From assembly GCA_031216915.1 (NCBI GenBank), contig CM062293.1:150048285-150112284 (forward strand): 64,000 bases of DNA. The letters are read 5' to 3'. The notes below the pieces were generated by a model. The model saw only the letters and a program-made list of their open reading frames with translations. It searched no databases and was not told where the DNA came from. Below, piece by piece: positions 34,270 through 45,050 of the stretch; positions within the stretch are counted from its first letter, which is position 1, and each line of letters begins with the position of its first letter. Both the position numbers and the translations under genes were made by a program. Origin of the DNA: Pictodentalium vernedei (taxonomy: Eukaryota > Mollusca > Scaphopoda > Dentaliida > Dentaliidae).

Positions 34270-35840
34270 CAACTCAAAGTTTGCTAAGCACCAAATATTT
34301 GACACATCATTGTGAAATTTGCTTGTGACATATTTGCGATATTTTTGGTGGTTATGATTGAGGAATGTATTGAGATGGTCCCCAGTGTTTACATTAGCTC
34401 TCTTGACAGGCAGACATTTCGCGACAGTCATGGATAGCATGTACCCCTTGATTTTCATGATGTTTTCGTGTACTGTCTACATGTACATGACATGTGTAGG
34501 GTATTCAATCTTCATTTCAACACAAACCCTTGTGATTTAATGATTGAATATGGCAAATGCAAATGTAGGAAGACATTTGTCTGAAGCAGAGATGTGGCGG
34601 GCTGTGGGGATGGTGGTGCAGGGGCTGCCCATCGTCAGGTTGGTGAAGCCCTTGGTGTGCACCATACGGTGATCACCAGAGCCTGGGCAAGATCTCAGCA
34701 GTATGGCACACCAGTAAGACGGCATTGTGGTCGCAGAGACAGGGCAACATCTGCAGCTGAAGACCGGTTTTTGATCATTCAGGCCCGTAGGAATCGCTTT
34801 GCCACAGCAACCCAGCTTCGCAGTGACCTTCAGAATGCATCCGGGATAAATGTTTCGACTCAGACTATCCGGGCAAGGTAGCACGAAGGTGGTCTCCGAT
34901 CGAGAAGACCATGTATTGGCATTCCGCTGCCCAGAACCACCGCCAGGCACGATATGAATGGGCCATGGACCACGTTGGATGGACCAGGGAAGATTGACGA
35001 CCTGTCCTTTTTACAGATGAGTCAAGGTACTGCCAAGACCACACAGATAGGCGTTCTAGGGTATGGAGAGGACCAGGAGAGCGATCCCATACAGCGAACA
35101 TTGCCGAGCATGACCGCTGTGATGGAGGGTCAATGATGATCTGGGGCGGCATCAGCAGGGATGGACGTGCAGAGCTCTGTGTCCTTGAACGTGGAACATT
35201 GACTGCACAGCGGTATATTGATGAGATCCTGGATGTCCACGTCAGATTGTATGCAGGTGCAGTGCGTGATAGATTTATTCTGATGGACGATAATGCCCGT
35301 CCTTATGTTGCCCATGCTGTCGGGGAGTACCGACAGAGGGAGGGGATAGAGCGTATGGACTGGCCAGCAAGATCCCCTGACCTCAAGCAAATCGAACATG
35401 TCTGGAATGAGTTGCAGCTTGTACTTTCAGCCCGTCCAGTCCAGCCAAGAAGTGTCCAGGAGCTTGGTGCCATGCTGGTCCAAGAATGGAACAACATCCC
35501 ACAAAGGACCACCAGGAACCTGATTGGGAGCATGAGAAGGTGTTGTCAAGCTGTAAATAACAGCAATGGGTCTAATATTCATTACTGAACCCATACCAGT
35601 TCACTCCGTCAACTTTTTGGCAAATTGAAAAATTACTTCTTTTACCAATAATATTCATTATTGGTTATCGTATTCAAAAGCTAAAAAATAATGTCAAACA
35701 CATATACAATCTTAATTTCTGTTCTTAAATCATTAAAGATATAATTAAATAAAAAATATATACACTTTTCATTACAATATTTCAACTAAAACGTAAAACA
35801 GGTAGTTGGATATACTTGGTGCTTAGCAAACTTTGAGTAG
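34270..35840 (+). mobile_element. Tc1-like DNA transposon, copy 2
   Basis: The left end CAACTCAAAGTTTGCTAAGC follows TA (34268-34269). The right end is the complement of CTACTCAAAGTTTGCTAAGC; the TA outside it is no longer intact (TT). Length 1,571 bp. It carries the transposase pseudogene at 34550-35588. Confidence 0.9.
34550..35588 (+). pseudogene. Tc1-like transposase, decayed (copy 2)
   Basis: The ATG at 34550 begins MANANVGRHLSEAEMWRAVG. The helix-turn-helix region (HRQVGEALGVHHTVITRAW) follows in a shifted frame. The catalytic half is open from 35133 to 35588 and has MDDNARPY (second Asp) and SPDLKQIEHVW (Glu), with 34 residues between the acidic pair, that is DD34E; the first Asp lies in FTDESRY near 35010. 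Damage: a 1-base loss near 34622, a stop (TTG to TAG) at 34879, a 1-base loss near 34930, and a stop (TGG to TGA) near 34995. Compared with copy 1 the triad is kept but the frame is more broken. The two copies do not share breaks. Confidence 0.88.
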
Positions 35841-36154
35841 TTTTTAAAAATACAGCAGCGGGCCTTTTACAATTTTTCCCCAATCTTTCTCAACCTTTGA
35901 CTATTGTTCCCTGCTGAAACCCATTTAAAAATGAATAAACGACCTTTCAACATCGCTTAATGTTCTACCACTTTTTTCTGTTCATTATATCAAGTATGTG
36001 CGCATCGTGACATATAATACAGACACTGTCCTTTACATTAATATAATAGTCTAGGAAATGTGCTGTGCTAATTTTTTTCCTCAGAAGAATAAAAACTTGC
36101 AAAGTACTGTAAAAACACATTCACTAAACAGAGAGCGAAAGTGGACTCTTAGAG
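35841..36154. other. Unassigned DNA with left half of a direct repeat
   Basis: 36047-36108 (TAGTCTAGGAAATGTGCTGT...) recurs in diverged form at 36511-36563 on the far side of SINE S5. Confidence 0.5.
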
Positions 36155-36514
36155 TTTTATTATTGATTTATTTATTTATTATTGGTGTTTAAGGTCACAT
36201 ACTTATGCGCAATGGCTAATCGTGACCGTGACAGTTTTACGGCTGGAGGAAGCCGGAGTACCCGGAGAGAATCACCGAGCATCGACGAGCAACTGTCAGC
36301 TCCTCAACATTCTAACTCTGTTCAAGCTCCGCCCAAGCAGGGTTACAGTGGTTGAAGAGACATGCACCACGCCTTAGTACACCCTCATGTGGGCTACCGG
36401 GATATAAATTGCCTTGCCCAAGGACACAACGCAGGTCGTCCCGGACGGGGATCGAACTCGGGCCCTCTAGCATAGAAGTCCAACAATCTATCAGTGAGCA
36501 ACTGGGCTCCCTAG
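36155..36514 (-). mobile_element. tRNA-headed SINE, full length (S5)
   Basis: Minus strand: GGGAGCCCAGTTGCTCACTG head with GAGTTCGATCCCC as B box, then GTGTCCTTGGGCAAGGCAAT, CTCTCCGGGTACTCCGGCTT, CACGATTAGCCATTGCGCAT, GTGACCTTAAACACCAATAA. The last two blocks are the same 3' region as SINE-2, joining the families. Confidence 0.88.
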
Positions 36515-36641
36515 TCTGGGAAATGAGCTATGCTAATTGTTTTCCTCAGACGAAAAAAAACTTGTTTGGATGTGGGATACTGGTATACATTCTTTATGGC
36601 GGACGATGTGTGAACTAGGGGTTTCCAATTAGCTTACCATA

Positions 36642-36748
36642 AAAAGCCAACTTTCCTTTTGTTACTTTTAGTAAAAGAAAACAACAAACAGCTCCGGGGG
36701 CTGTCTGTTGTTTTCGTTTATTAAAAGTAACAAAAGGTAAACGGCTTT
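36642..36748. repeat. 107 bp near-perfect hairpin
   Basis: AAAGCCAACTTTCCTTTTGT pairs with ACAAAAGGTAAACGGCTTT, continuing through TACTTTTAGTAAAAGAAAAC to a centre at CAGCTCCGGGGGCTG. No TTAA or TA duplication is clear. Confidence 0.8.
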
Positions 36749-36954
36749 ATTTCTACTAATGTCACAGAACAGAGGTATCGTCCCTAGAATTCCTCGCTTC
36801 TTCATTGGATCTTCCTCGTGGATCTAATAATTTCAAGGGAGATAAATTTATCGAAACTCGATTCTCAAGACGAAGTAAGTCAAGGATGTTTGGAGATTGA
36901 TTTCCCCGGGCAAAAGCTGTCGGGTTCTCTGATAGCACAATAAGTTGAAGGTGA

Positions 36955-37080
36955 TAAAGTGGAGTCTACTGGTTGATTTCTATTACATATTACTGGTTGA
37001 TGATTACACTTCTAATTAAAGTTGATTATTACGCTGCTGGTTGAGTTTTATTGTATTACTGGTTATTATTATTATTATGT
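36955..37080 (-). repeat. Inverted fragment of the 59 bp minisatellite
   Basis: CTACTGGTTGATTTCTATTACATA and GATTATTACGCTGCTGGTTG (first shown in part) are the reverse complement of the minisatellite unit at 33160. It ends in a short (TTA)n run. Confidence 0.7.
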
Positions 37081-38205
37081 CTAATCAGAATATTTGAATA
37101 CCATCTAAGAGTTCCGCCGTATCACGTAACTCACATGTTATTATTTGATGTCAGGTTAGTAGCAGCCATTACTATTTTGATCACATTGAAGAATTTCGAC
37201 TCGGTTCGTATTTTCAGAATTTGAATTGAAACAAATAAGAGAATTTAAGTACCAAAAATATTTTCAAGATACCGTGTTTATTGATTTAAAACATTAAATA
37301 TTTTAAAAAATGGACAGAAAATGTTATTTATAGTCCCAAACGTTCTTTTAGTTTTGCGCGTTTCGGTAGAATAGCGTAAAACTGTTGTCTGGACGGCAGG
37401 TAAAAAGCATTAACGGCAGGTAACAGCGTTCAGGTATGAGTGTCCTGTTTGATCTTTCATCAATCGCGCACGAATGGCAAGCGTGCGTAACGAGGTGTCC
37501 TGTATTGAAGCGTCACTTTAGCCAGAGCTTTCAACCGGTTCACACATTTAATTTTTTATAACATATCAAGGATCGGAATGTCCAATATTTTCAATTTCTT
37601 CCATTTTGTACATGCAAATTTCCAACTCTTGCATGCTAGCAAATATCAGTTATTTTTGTTTGTCGTACGTTACAAGCGTAGCCTCAAATGCTTTCCCTGT
37701 AGTTGGTATTAGCACGGGCTTTGGGGGCAGGTTTCCCATAGTATTTTTCCAAATAATAATAATAATAATAATAATAATACAAAAAAAATAAATAAATAAA
37801 ATAAAATACAGGTTTTATCTATGTTTTTTTCCTGACCGGCTTTTATCAACGTAACTGGGGCTTTTATTGTTAGAAAAGTAGATGTTATGTATCAGAAATT
37901 GTGTTTATGTTCAATAAACCGGCTTAGCAGCCTCTGGCTTAATGCAAAAAGTAGTTTGTGACTTTTTATTGAAGCAAAGACTTTGTTGTTTTTACGACTC
38001 TAGCCTATACCGACCAAACTTCAAAGTCTATCGATTTTTATGCCGAAGCGAACATTTTCTTTACAGTTTACTCAACAGTTTGAAAGTGATTTTTTGAACA
38101 TTTAAAACTGCCTTTTTGAACCCTTCTCAGGTGGTAATGACAGTAAATGTATGTAAGGGTACTTCAGATATGCTTGTAGCGATAAGTTTAATTTTGTAAA
38201 CAAAT
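37081..38205. other. Unassigned DNA
   Basis: Simple repeats only: (AAT)n then AAAT-rich sequence at about 37755-37806. No gene recognised. Confidence 0.45.
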
Positions 38206-38273
38206 CGTCCCCTGAGTTCCAATGTGTTCTATGTGCCTACTGGCACATAGAACACATTGGAACTCAGGGGACG
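38206..38273. repeat. 68 bp palindrome (GTCCCCTGAG type)
   Basis: CGTCCCCTGAGTTCCAATGT pairs perfectly with ACATTGGAACTCAGGGGACG around TGTTCTATGTGCCTACTGGC. Nearly the same sequence is found inside repeat K at 60316-60382 and, as one arm, at 42805-42848. Confidence 0.85.
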
Positions 38274-38466
38274 AATATCGCTCTTCGAACAGCGAAGATT
38301 GTCTACTGTCACCATGGATACATACCAGTGCCAGTTACTGTTGATGATTCTGCGCGGTGCTGTAAATTACAGCTTCTAAAAAATAAACCCACGGTCGTTC
38401 TTTGTTTCTCGTGAAAATTTATTAATCCCTTGATTTACATTGACTTTCGACGTAATAAATATGTTC

Positions 38467-38578
38467 CATTGCGTGTATCTGGCTGATACATTTCCATACA
38501 AGGCTCTGAGAGCTTCGCTGAACCTGATATGAACTCTCAGAGCCTTATATGGAAATGTTTCAGCCAGCTACACGCCAT
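38467..38578. repeat. 112 bp hairpin
   Basis: CATTGCGTGTATCTGGCTGA pairs with TCAGCCAGCTACACGCCATG; the inner arms CTCTGAGAG are separated by a short loop with ATATGAACT. Confidence 0.75.
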
Positions 38579-38584
38579 GTAATT

Positions 38585-38630
38585 TATAATATTACACTAC
38601 TGTTGATTATTACTTTACTAGTTGTTGCAA
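38585..38630 (-). repeat. Second inverted minisatellite fragment
   Basis: ATAATATTACACTACTGTTG and ATTATTACTTTACTAGTTGT match the reverse complement of the 33160 unit. Confidence 0.6.
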
Positions 38631-39615
38631 CCGTTTGCATATATGTTGACAATGAATTAAAACAAAACAAATGGATGGGAAATAACACAAGATGCTTTGT
38701 ATTTGCCCTGGAAATCTGCATGTGAGGCACAAATAACTTAAACTCGGGATAAAAGGGTAGTTATTTTTAAAGGAAAAAGACCCATAAAACATTATAGCCA
38801 TTAGATGTAGCTGGAAGCGTGATAAAACACTATACATTTGTCTGAATAGACTACAGAGCATACCTTTTTGAAGTATTTGATACGCCGATGTCGTGTTACT
38901 GTTCCATTGATGCAACTGAAAAGCACAATATTTTCCGGTCAGCGTAATTTTAAAACCACAATGAAGTGTCTATGGTAAACGTGCATGCCAGTCAAAGATT
39001 TTGCATCAACGAACATGTAAATTCCGTACAAGAAAAATGCACTTTTCCCCTACTGAAGAGCCATTTAAATTCATTCGTTTATCATCCTGACAGCATGTTT
39101 ATCGTTGCGACATATTTTCTCGAGTTCTAACTCACAGATCGGCCTCGACTTCTGATTGGTTAACTATATCCAGGTGCTGTCTTTGCGTTTCGATTACCCA
39201 GTCACTAAGAATTTATACCCGAAACCGTCAGCGCAACCCAGATTCTCTCACGACAAGTATGGTCGTTCTCTAAAACAGCAATTGCGCAGATTAACTTGGC
39301 AGGCAACAGACGACTGAAGTTTCCAACAGTCCAAGTGGTATGAATGGGCCGCTGCAGATATCGGTACAGGTCACAAATTTTTTTTTACATTAACCTCTCG
39401 ACAGATTAAGTAGATACTATATGGCTAACAGGTCGTTCAGGTGACCTTGTGGCCAATAATGTTCGGGATTTTTAAACAAGGGTCTTCTCCTCTAAGGAAA
39501 GAACATTGCCATTATGTACCTTGAAGTCCCTGAAAAAATGCTGTCATGTAGTGCACAGTTGGAAAGGCCTGTAAAAGCCCGTCCCATCAGTGTGTCATAT
39601 AATAACATATAGAAT
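38631..39615. other. Unassigned DNA
   Basis: No feature recognised. Confidence 0.4.
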
Positions 39616-39755
39616 AACAAATAGGTACTAGGGCCGGTAGTCAGATTTAAACCACTCGTAGGATAAGGGTTTTAACCACTCGGCTTGCCGAGTGGATAAA
39701 ACCCTTATTCTACGAGTTGTTTAAATCTGATTACCAGTCCTAGTACCTATTTGTT
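39616..39755. repeat. 140 bp near-perfect hairpin
   Basis: AACAAATAGGTACTAGGGCC pairs with the complement ending CCTAGTACCTATTTGTT. The arms run through CAGATTTAAACCACTCGTAG to a perfect centre ACTCGGCTTGCCGAGT. It has the longest simple stem in the window outside the MITE families. Confidence 0.85.
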
Positions 39756-41625
39756 TTATTTATAGCATGCTCTTAATAAATAATCGACTTTGTCACTTAA
39801 AATGGATAAAAAAACGACACTTTCTATCGCAAACACACGGGTTTGTTTTGTTTTCATCTGCACCTGTAGGCAGTACTACCGTCTGTGCGTAAATGTTTGA
39901 TTGACAGCTAGACACATCATTAAAGTTGATTGAATTTACCTTGCTTTTTCAGTCAAATTATTATTAACAATTCTTAAATTTTATTTTAAATCTTTAATTG
40001 TAGGTATTTTAAACTTAAGAAGTCATTTACACGTAGTAGATAGTACCGCAAAATGTCGTATGTTTGAATGAAACATCGCGAAGTGTGAACGTTTCGAAGT
40101 TGGCAAATTGTGTCATGCCAAAGGTCAAGTTGGATGAACTTCCTACAATAGGTGTAATTTTTTTAACCGCAATAGAAGCTTTACACCGGTAGAGGGGTTA
40201 AAGCTAAAATTTAACATACTGGTTTTTACAGGTAGTAACATAGGCGAGCATGGTATAAATGCCATTAATTTCAATGGAAAAAAACTCAAGATTTGACCTG
40301 GAATATTGCCATTCAGATGAGGTTCTCGTTGTGTTAAACCCACGACTGTTTAGCACAAACACATGTTGACAAATAATAATACTTTTATTGTCTTAAATAT
40401 CAACTGATGATACATGACAAAAGTAGTACACAAAAATACACAACAAAAATATAACAAGACATGTAGCCTTAGCCCATCTTCATCAACCAACAGAACGACA
40501 TCCACACGATGTGTACGCCTATACACATATACACATATTTACCTTAGATACCCTATACATATGTACAAGAATATAACAGAGATACATATGCATATTTACA
40601 TACACATTGAGATACACACACCTATATACTTGCATAAACACACACGCACATAAATACATACAGACCAGATTGTTCAAAAACTTGAGCTTCTAGAGCATAT
40701 ATAAACGATGAAACTCACACCCATAATACAACGTGTGGACACGTACCCACACTTATTTCCCTAACAATATAGATGCAACCGGCTGTCACTAACCCATTCT
40801 TATCATAAGAACTTCATAAGACAAATGTGTTAATTAGAAAGTCGACTGAAGGGAAAATTTATTTACCCGTCAATTATTCGTCTAATGAAAGAAGAGAGAA
40901 TGAAGGAATGAAACGGGCGTTCTCGTGCAATTTTATGCCCTGCACTAGGTGATGTAAACCAAATACAATTTGCCCGAATTCTATCCCTGATAAAGTTTAT
41001 CTGTTACATGTGAAATGTTTGATAAGCCTTTGTGAAAAGCATAAAGATTCTCACAGTGTTAGACTACTTCACCCTTTCTGCGATGTTGTGTCCTTTTGGA
41101 ACACCGTATTCCAATGGGTCTAACTATTACAATACAAATATGGCAATTTATTCAGTTTTGAAAGGTAGACTATTATAAATTCACATTTTTAACAAGTAGC
41201 TTTATATGAATGCAGGTTAAAAATAATAATTAAACTACTATGCAAATTAACACTGTATTCCTGTAACGATTGCATATTTTAGGCAAAACTTTGAACACGG
41301 AAAAAAGTATACATTAAAACGAAGGTTGTGTTGCATAGAACCTGAAGAAATGTATGATTACAACTAAAATGGAAGGGGCTATTTCAGTGATTCATGAAAG
41401 TCTGCTTCCGTAATGGTATGTGGACTATAAATGAACCCCAATATATTACATGGAAACTATCTGTCTGAATTTTTCCTCAGATATCCGAGGAGACGTGAAT
41501 TTGGTCTACAGATGTTCGCGTTCATGTTGATAGGCAGCACGTGTAGAACGCTAGTCACATTTTAAGTGACGGTATTCAAATAGGCGATATTCGAATAGAA
41601 ACGCGTTCTTTAGAATTCGTAGCAG
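39756..41625. other. Unassigned DNA, partly low complexity
   Basis: 40370-40670 is A/C-rich with irregular ACATATACACATA motifs. The rest shows no recognised gene or repeat. Confidence 0.45.
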
Positions 41626-41853
41626 TTAACCCTTTACCCAACGAATCTGCCACATCCGCCCGCGTAATATACAAATTCAGCAGCTGAAAAAATATTATGT
41701 TTCAACAAAACGATATCATGTGACCCCTTTTTGGAAAGAGCTCGTTGAGCTCGTTCCAATGAGTGGTCATATGATATGGTTTGGTTGAAAATTTTAAAAA
41801 ATGGTATTTAAAATAATAAATTTTGATATCGTCTGCGTTGGGTAAAGGGTTAA
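41626..41853 (+). mobile_element. Family B TTAA hairpin MITE, near-consensus
   Basis: TTAA at 41626-41629 and 41850-41853. Ends CCCTTTACCCAACGAATC and TCTGCGTTGGGTAAAGGG give terminal repeats of about 15 bp. Subterminal CATCCGCCCGCGTAATATAC differs from the right side (ATAAATTTTGATATCGTC). Core GAGCTCGTTGAGCTCGTTCC. Confidence 0.88.
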
Positions 41854-42334
41854 AGAGACGCAACTAAAAATTATTTTGAGCATCACATTTATGTTTCTTG
41901 AACATTTTGTAATCAAAATCAGTACGTCATGTGTTTTTGTTCGTTCTTCGACATTTCTAACTTGAAAAGACTTTTTTTTCACAAATGACTGCAATCAGAG
42001 ATGAGAATGGCATGCGCATTTTTTTCCAAAATGACTGCAATCAGAGATCATAATGGCATGCGGCTAACTTCGATAAAATCAGCTAAAATTCTCAAACCTT
42101 TTCGCACAAATTTGTGAAGTTTGAGTTTTTTTTTAATAAAATAACACAACACAATGTGAGTCTTTTGGTTGACAGATATTTTATTTAAATAAAATTTCTG
42201 CATTTTGTTCATGAATTCAGCAAATTTGCTGAAATTTTTCATTCCTGCAATATAGCAGTAAATGTGGTATCTTCCAATGCGTCTTATTAACAGGAGACGC
42301 AAAATATCAATCTGCAAAACTGGTATTAGGGTGG
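41854..42334. other. Unassigned DNA with a local direct duplication
   Basis: ATGACTGCAATCAGAGAT is repeated at about 41984 and 42030, followed by ..AATGGCATGCG both times: a ~45 bp tandem duplication. Nothing else. Confidence 0.5.
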
Positions 42335-42587
42335 TTAACCCTTTACCTAACGTAACGGCAAAAACGGGCCAGCGCTATTCTCAAAAATCGCCAATTAATT
42401 TTCATTATTTTTTTTCATTTTTTGTGTCAAAAACATAGGTTATGACCCCTCTTTGGAACGAGCTCGACGAGCTCGTTCCAACGAGGGGTCATAACCTATG
42501 TTTTGGAGACAAAAAATGAAAAATATTAGTTATTCAAAAATTATTTTTGCAAGTGTCGTCTGCTTTTCAGGTTAGGTAAAGGGTTAA
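42335..42587 (+). mobile_element. Family A TTAA hairpin MITE, best-kept copy
   Basis: TTAA at 42335-42338 and 42584-42587. Ends CCCTTTACCTAACGTAACGG and TCAGGTTAGGTAAAGGG. The central palindrome (about 42428-42520) is almost perfect around ACGAGCTCGACGAGCTCGT. The empty target is preserved at 43061-43086. Confidence 0.92.
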
Positions 42588-42590
42588 ATC

Positions 42591-43060
42591 ATTTATTACA
42601 CGCCTATTCTATGTAATCTCCATCTACAGAGACACTAAACCATGCGGAAAATGAAAATCTGTTCCGCACATATGTGCGGAACGGAAATCTTTGACTGATT
42701 ATTTTTAAATAGAAGCGAAATTTCGCTGGAATTTTCTGCAATCGTGCAACGCAATTACAATTTGAATCGCTAGCGATAGCTGAAAATCGTAGTAGGCTGA
42801 CAGTGTGCCAGTAGGCACATAGAACACATGCATTGGAATTCAGGCGACGAAATAGTAACACGGGTCCCCCTCGCAAATTTGGTTGGCGATAAAATGTGTT
42901 GTTTTTGTTGATAGTTGCCAAATGAATTGCTGAGTGTCCTTCCAATAATTGTTTTTTTATAGACGTGAAAGCGTGTAATAAACACAGAACAACACACACG
43001 TGTGAATGGGTTAATCAATATGGCACTTATGCCATCGCGGAATGATAAAACTCAAGGCGT
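42591..43060 (+). repeat. Repeat K, copy 1
   Basis: About 470 bp alignable with 60052-60520: CATTTATTACACGCCTATTC, AAATCTGTTCCGCACATATG, AATCGCTAGCGATAGCT, AATTTGGTTGGCGATAAAAT, AATGAATTGCTGAGTGTCCT, GTGTAATAAACACAGAAC. TTTATTACACGCC near the start and GCGTGTAATAAA near 42975 form inverted repeats. A single arm of the 68 bp palindrome (42805-42848) is embedded. GGTATTAGGGTGGTTAAATC flanks both sides. Confidence 0.75.
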
Positions 43061-43089
43061 GCGGTATTAGGGTGGTTAAATCATTTATG

Positions 43090-43737
43090 TTTAACGGCAC
43101 ATTGGTTAGTCAATAAGTGAATAAGTGAAAAAGCTTTCAGTCCATTCAATTCTCAATTGGATGCAAACGAGCAAAAAAAATAAAGTCGAGTGGCATTTCT
43201 GTATACACAAGGACCATTATAACACTAATCGATGCCCTCTCAAATTAAACCGGCATTCACCATGCTGTAATTTATAGAAAATTGCACCCCGAATCAAACG
43301 TGTTGGTGGTGTCATGGGTTCACGGTGAGTTTCAAGTTATAACATCTCAAAATCTGATCGTTCAAATCAAGCGAGTGTACTTCCTGTCTGGAACAATTAT
43401 TCTAATTCTTGTAAGGAAATTTACTGCATTCTTTTTAACAAGAACAGATCGGGCGTTCAACACTGAATAGATCGTATATCGATTGGTTTAATACTTGTTT
43501 TCGCTGTTTATACGGCAATGACTTCGATTTTCGAAAAATTTGATTCCGTTTTGTGTGCAGTTGACATGTGCGTGCATAAGACAACATTTTGTCAAACTAC
43601 TAACATCGAACTTATGTAGAGATTTCCGGCAGTCAATGACTGATAAAATTCAAGGCCGTTTTTCGGCAGTTTTCAACATTTCTCAATGGCCAATTTGAAG
43701 GATTTTCTAGGCCCTTGTCTGTACTAGACCTGCAAAT
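43090..43737. other. Unassigned DNA
   Basis: No feature recognised. Confidence 0.4.
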
Positions 43738-43812
43738 ACCTCCGGCTATTACCCCCCCCCCCCTCCCACTTCCCTCGAAGGGAAGTGGGAGGGGGGAGTA
43801 ACGACCGGAGGG
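43738..43812. repeat. C/G-run hairpin
   Basis: CCTCCGGCTATTACCCCCC pairs with GGGGGGAGTAACGACCGGAGG (first 19 bases shown) around CCACTTCCCTCGAAGGGAAG. The stem is almost pure C on one side. A related TGGGAGGGGGnGTAA pattern appears near 61225. Confidence 0.75.
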
Positions 43813-44810
43813 TCTTCGTTAGGACTGCGCCCTCACGAACTATGGAATATAAAACTATACAGCTGTGATAACGCGCTTTGTCGGCGTTTTTAGTTCATGA
43901 AATATCAAGGCTATTAAATGCCTCCTGGCCCTTTTTCCAGGATTTCAAGGCCTTGAATTGTCCTCAGTCAATTTACGGCCGTTCCTTGAATCCAAGGATC
44001 CACAAGAGTACTGAGACCACACAGGGTTGTTTGCTACTTGGTCACACAAGAAAGGAATATCAACCCAGACCCTGCCTTGCTAAACTAGAAAAAAATCTTT
44101 TGAACCCTATGCATATTAGCCACTGATGATTTCCCTAATGGTGTAACAGCACTAAATATTTCCCATACATGACCATTATAATGTTTGTGTAAACAAAAAT
44201 ATGATCTCTCAAATATAGCCCTTCAGACAACTTCTTCTGACCGGGAAACAGGGTGTCAAGCAATAATTTACAAGAGAAAAAAAATGATAGGAAGGAACGT
44301 CCTGTTCACATGCACAGTTTTTTGCGGGTAATTCCCAACAAAAAACTCAATAGTCAATTGTATTTTTTTGGCCCCAAAATTCATCAAATCACCCTCTTTA
44401 TTTCTTTGGAATGTTTAGAAGTAATGTAAGATGTCAGCAGAATGCTTCAAAAGTATATATTTTTCAAGGCTACTTAGTTTCGAATATTGCATCATTTCCG
44501 GATGCTTCTTGTCAAGGTGGGTAACTCTGCTTCACATATTCAGTGTTGTTGTACTTTTCATAATCGAAATTTTTGGCAATCGAGTTATTCTATCTTTTGT
44601 TATCTTCATCCCTTTGAGTGACCTAATATAATATTTTTTACTTTTTATTAACAAAATTCACATTTCAGTCAATGCAAATATATTAGGAATAATAAATACA
44701 AACTGCATTGTGCTCCAATTAAATAAAATTACTTGAATATGTTCACTGAACTTTAATCGATTCTTTATATACTTGTCACACATGTATATTTTATATGGTG
44801 CGGAGATGAC
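43813..44810. other. Unassigned DNA
   Basis: An 82-codon plus-strand frame (43878-44126) has no recognised domain. Nothing else. Confidence 0.4.
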
Positions 44811-44940
44811 ACTGTCCACGGGTGGGAAATATTTCCACGGAAGCAATAATATTAGCATTCAAACCCCAATTATAGGAATAATCATAAAAATTTAATTAAT
44901 AAATTAAATTTTTGATGATTATTCCTATAATAATAATAAT
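44811..44940. mobile_element. Family D half-element with rebuilt hairpin
   Basis: CTGTCCACGGGTGGGAAATA and AATATTAGCATTCAAACCCC are the D left arm. The inner part AGGAATAATCATAAAAATTT folds directly on AAATTTTTGATGATTATTCC, without the GAAGCACC loop. It then abuts half of family H. Confidence 0.65.
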
Positions 44941-45050
44941 CAAATTGCCACATCTTTGAAAATGTTAATGGTTCATTTCAACCCATTTAAAGCCATAATT
45001 AGAAAATACAATTCTACAAAACACAATTGTAAAGGTTTTATAGTATATCA
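44941..45050. mobile_element. Family H right half
   Basis: CAAATTGCCACATCTTTGAA through CATTTCAACCCATTTAAAGC to AAGGTTTTATAGTAT is the right arm of H, starting just at the palindrome centre. Confidence 0.75.
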
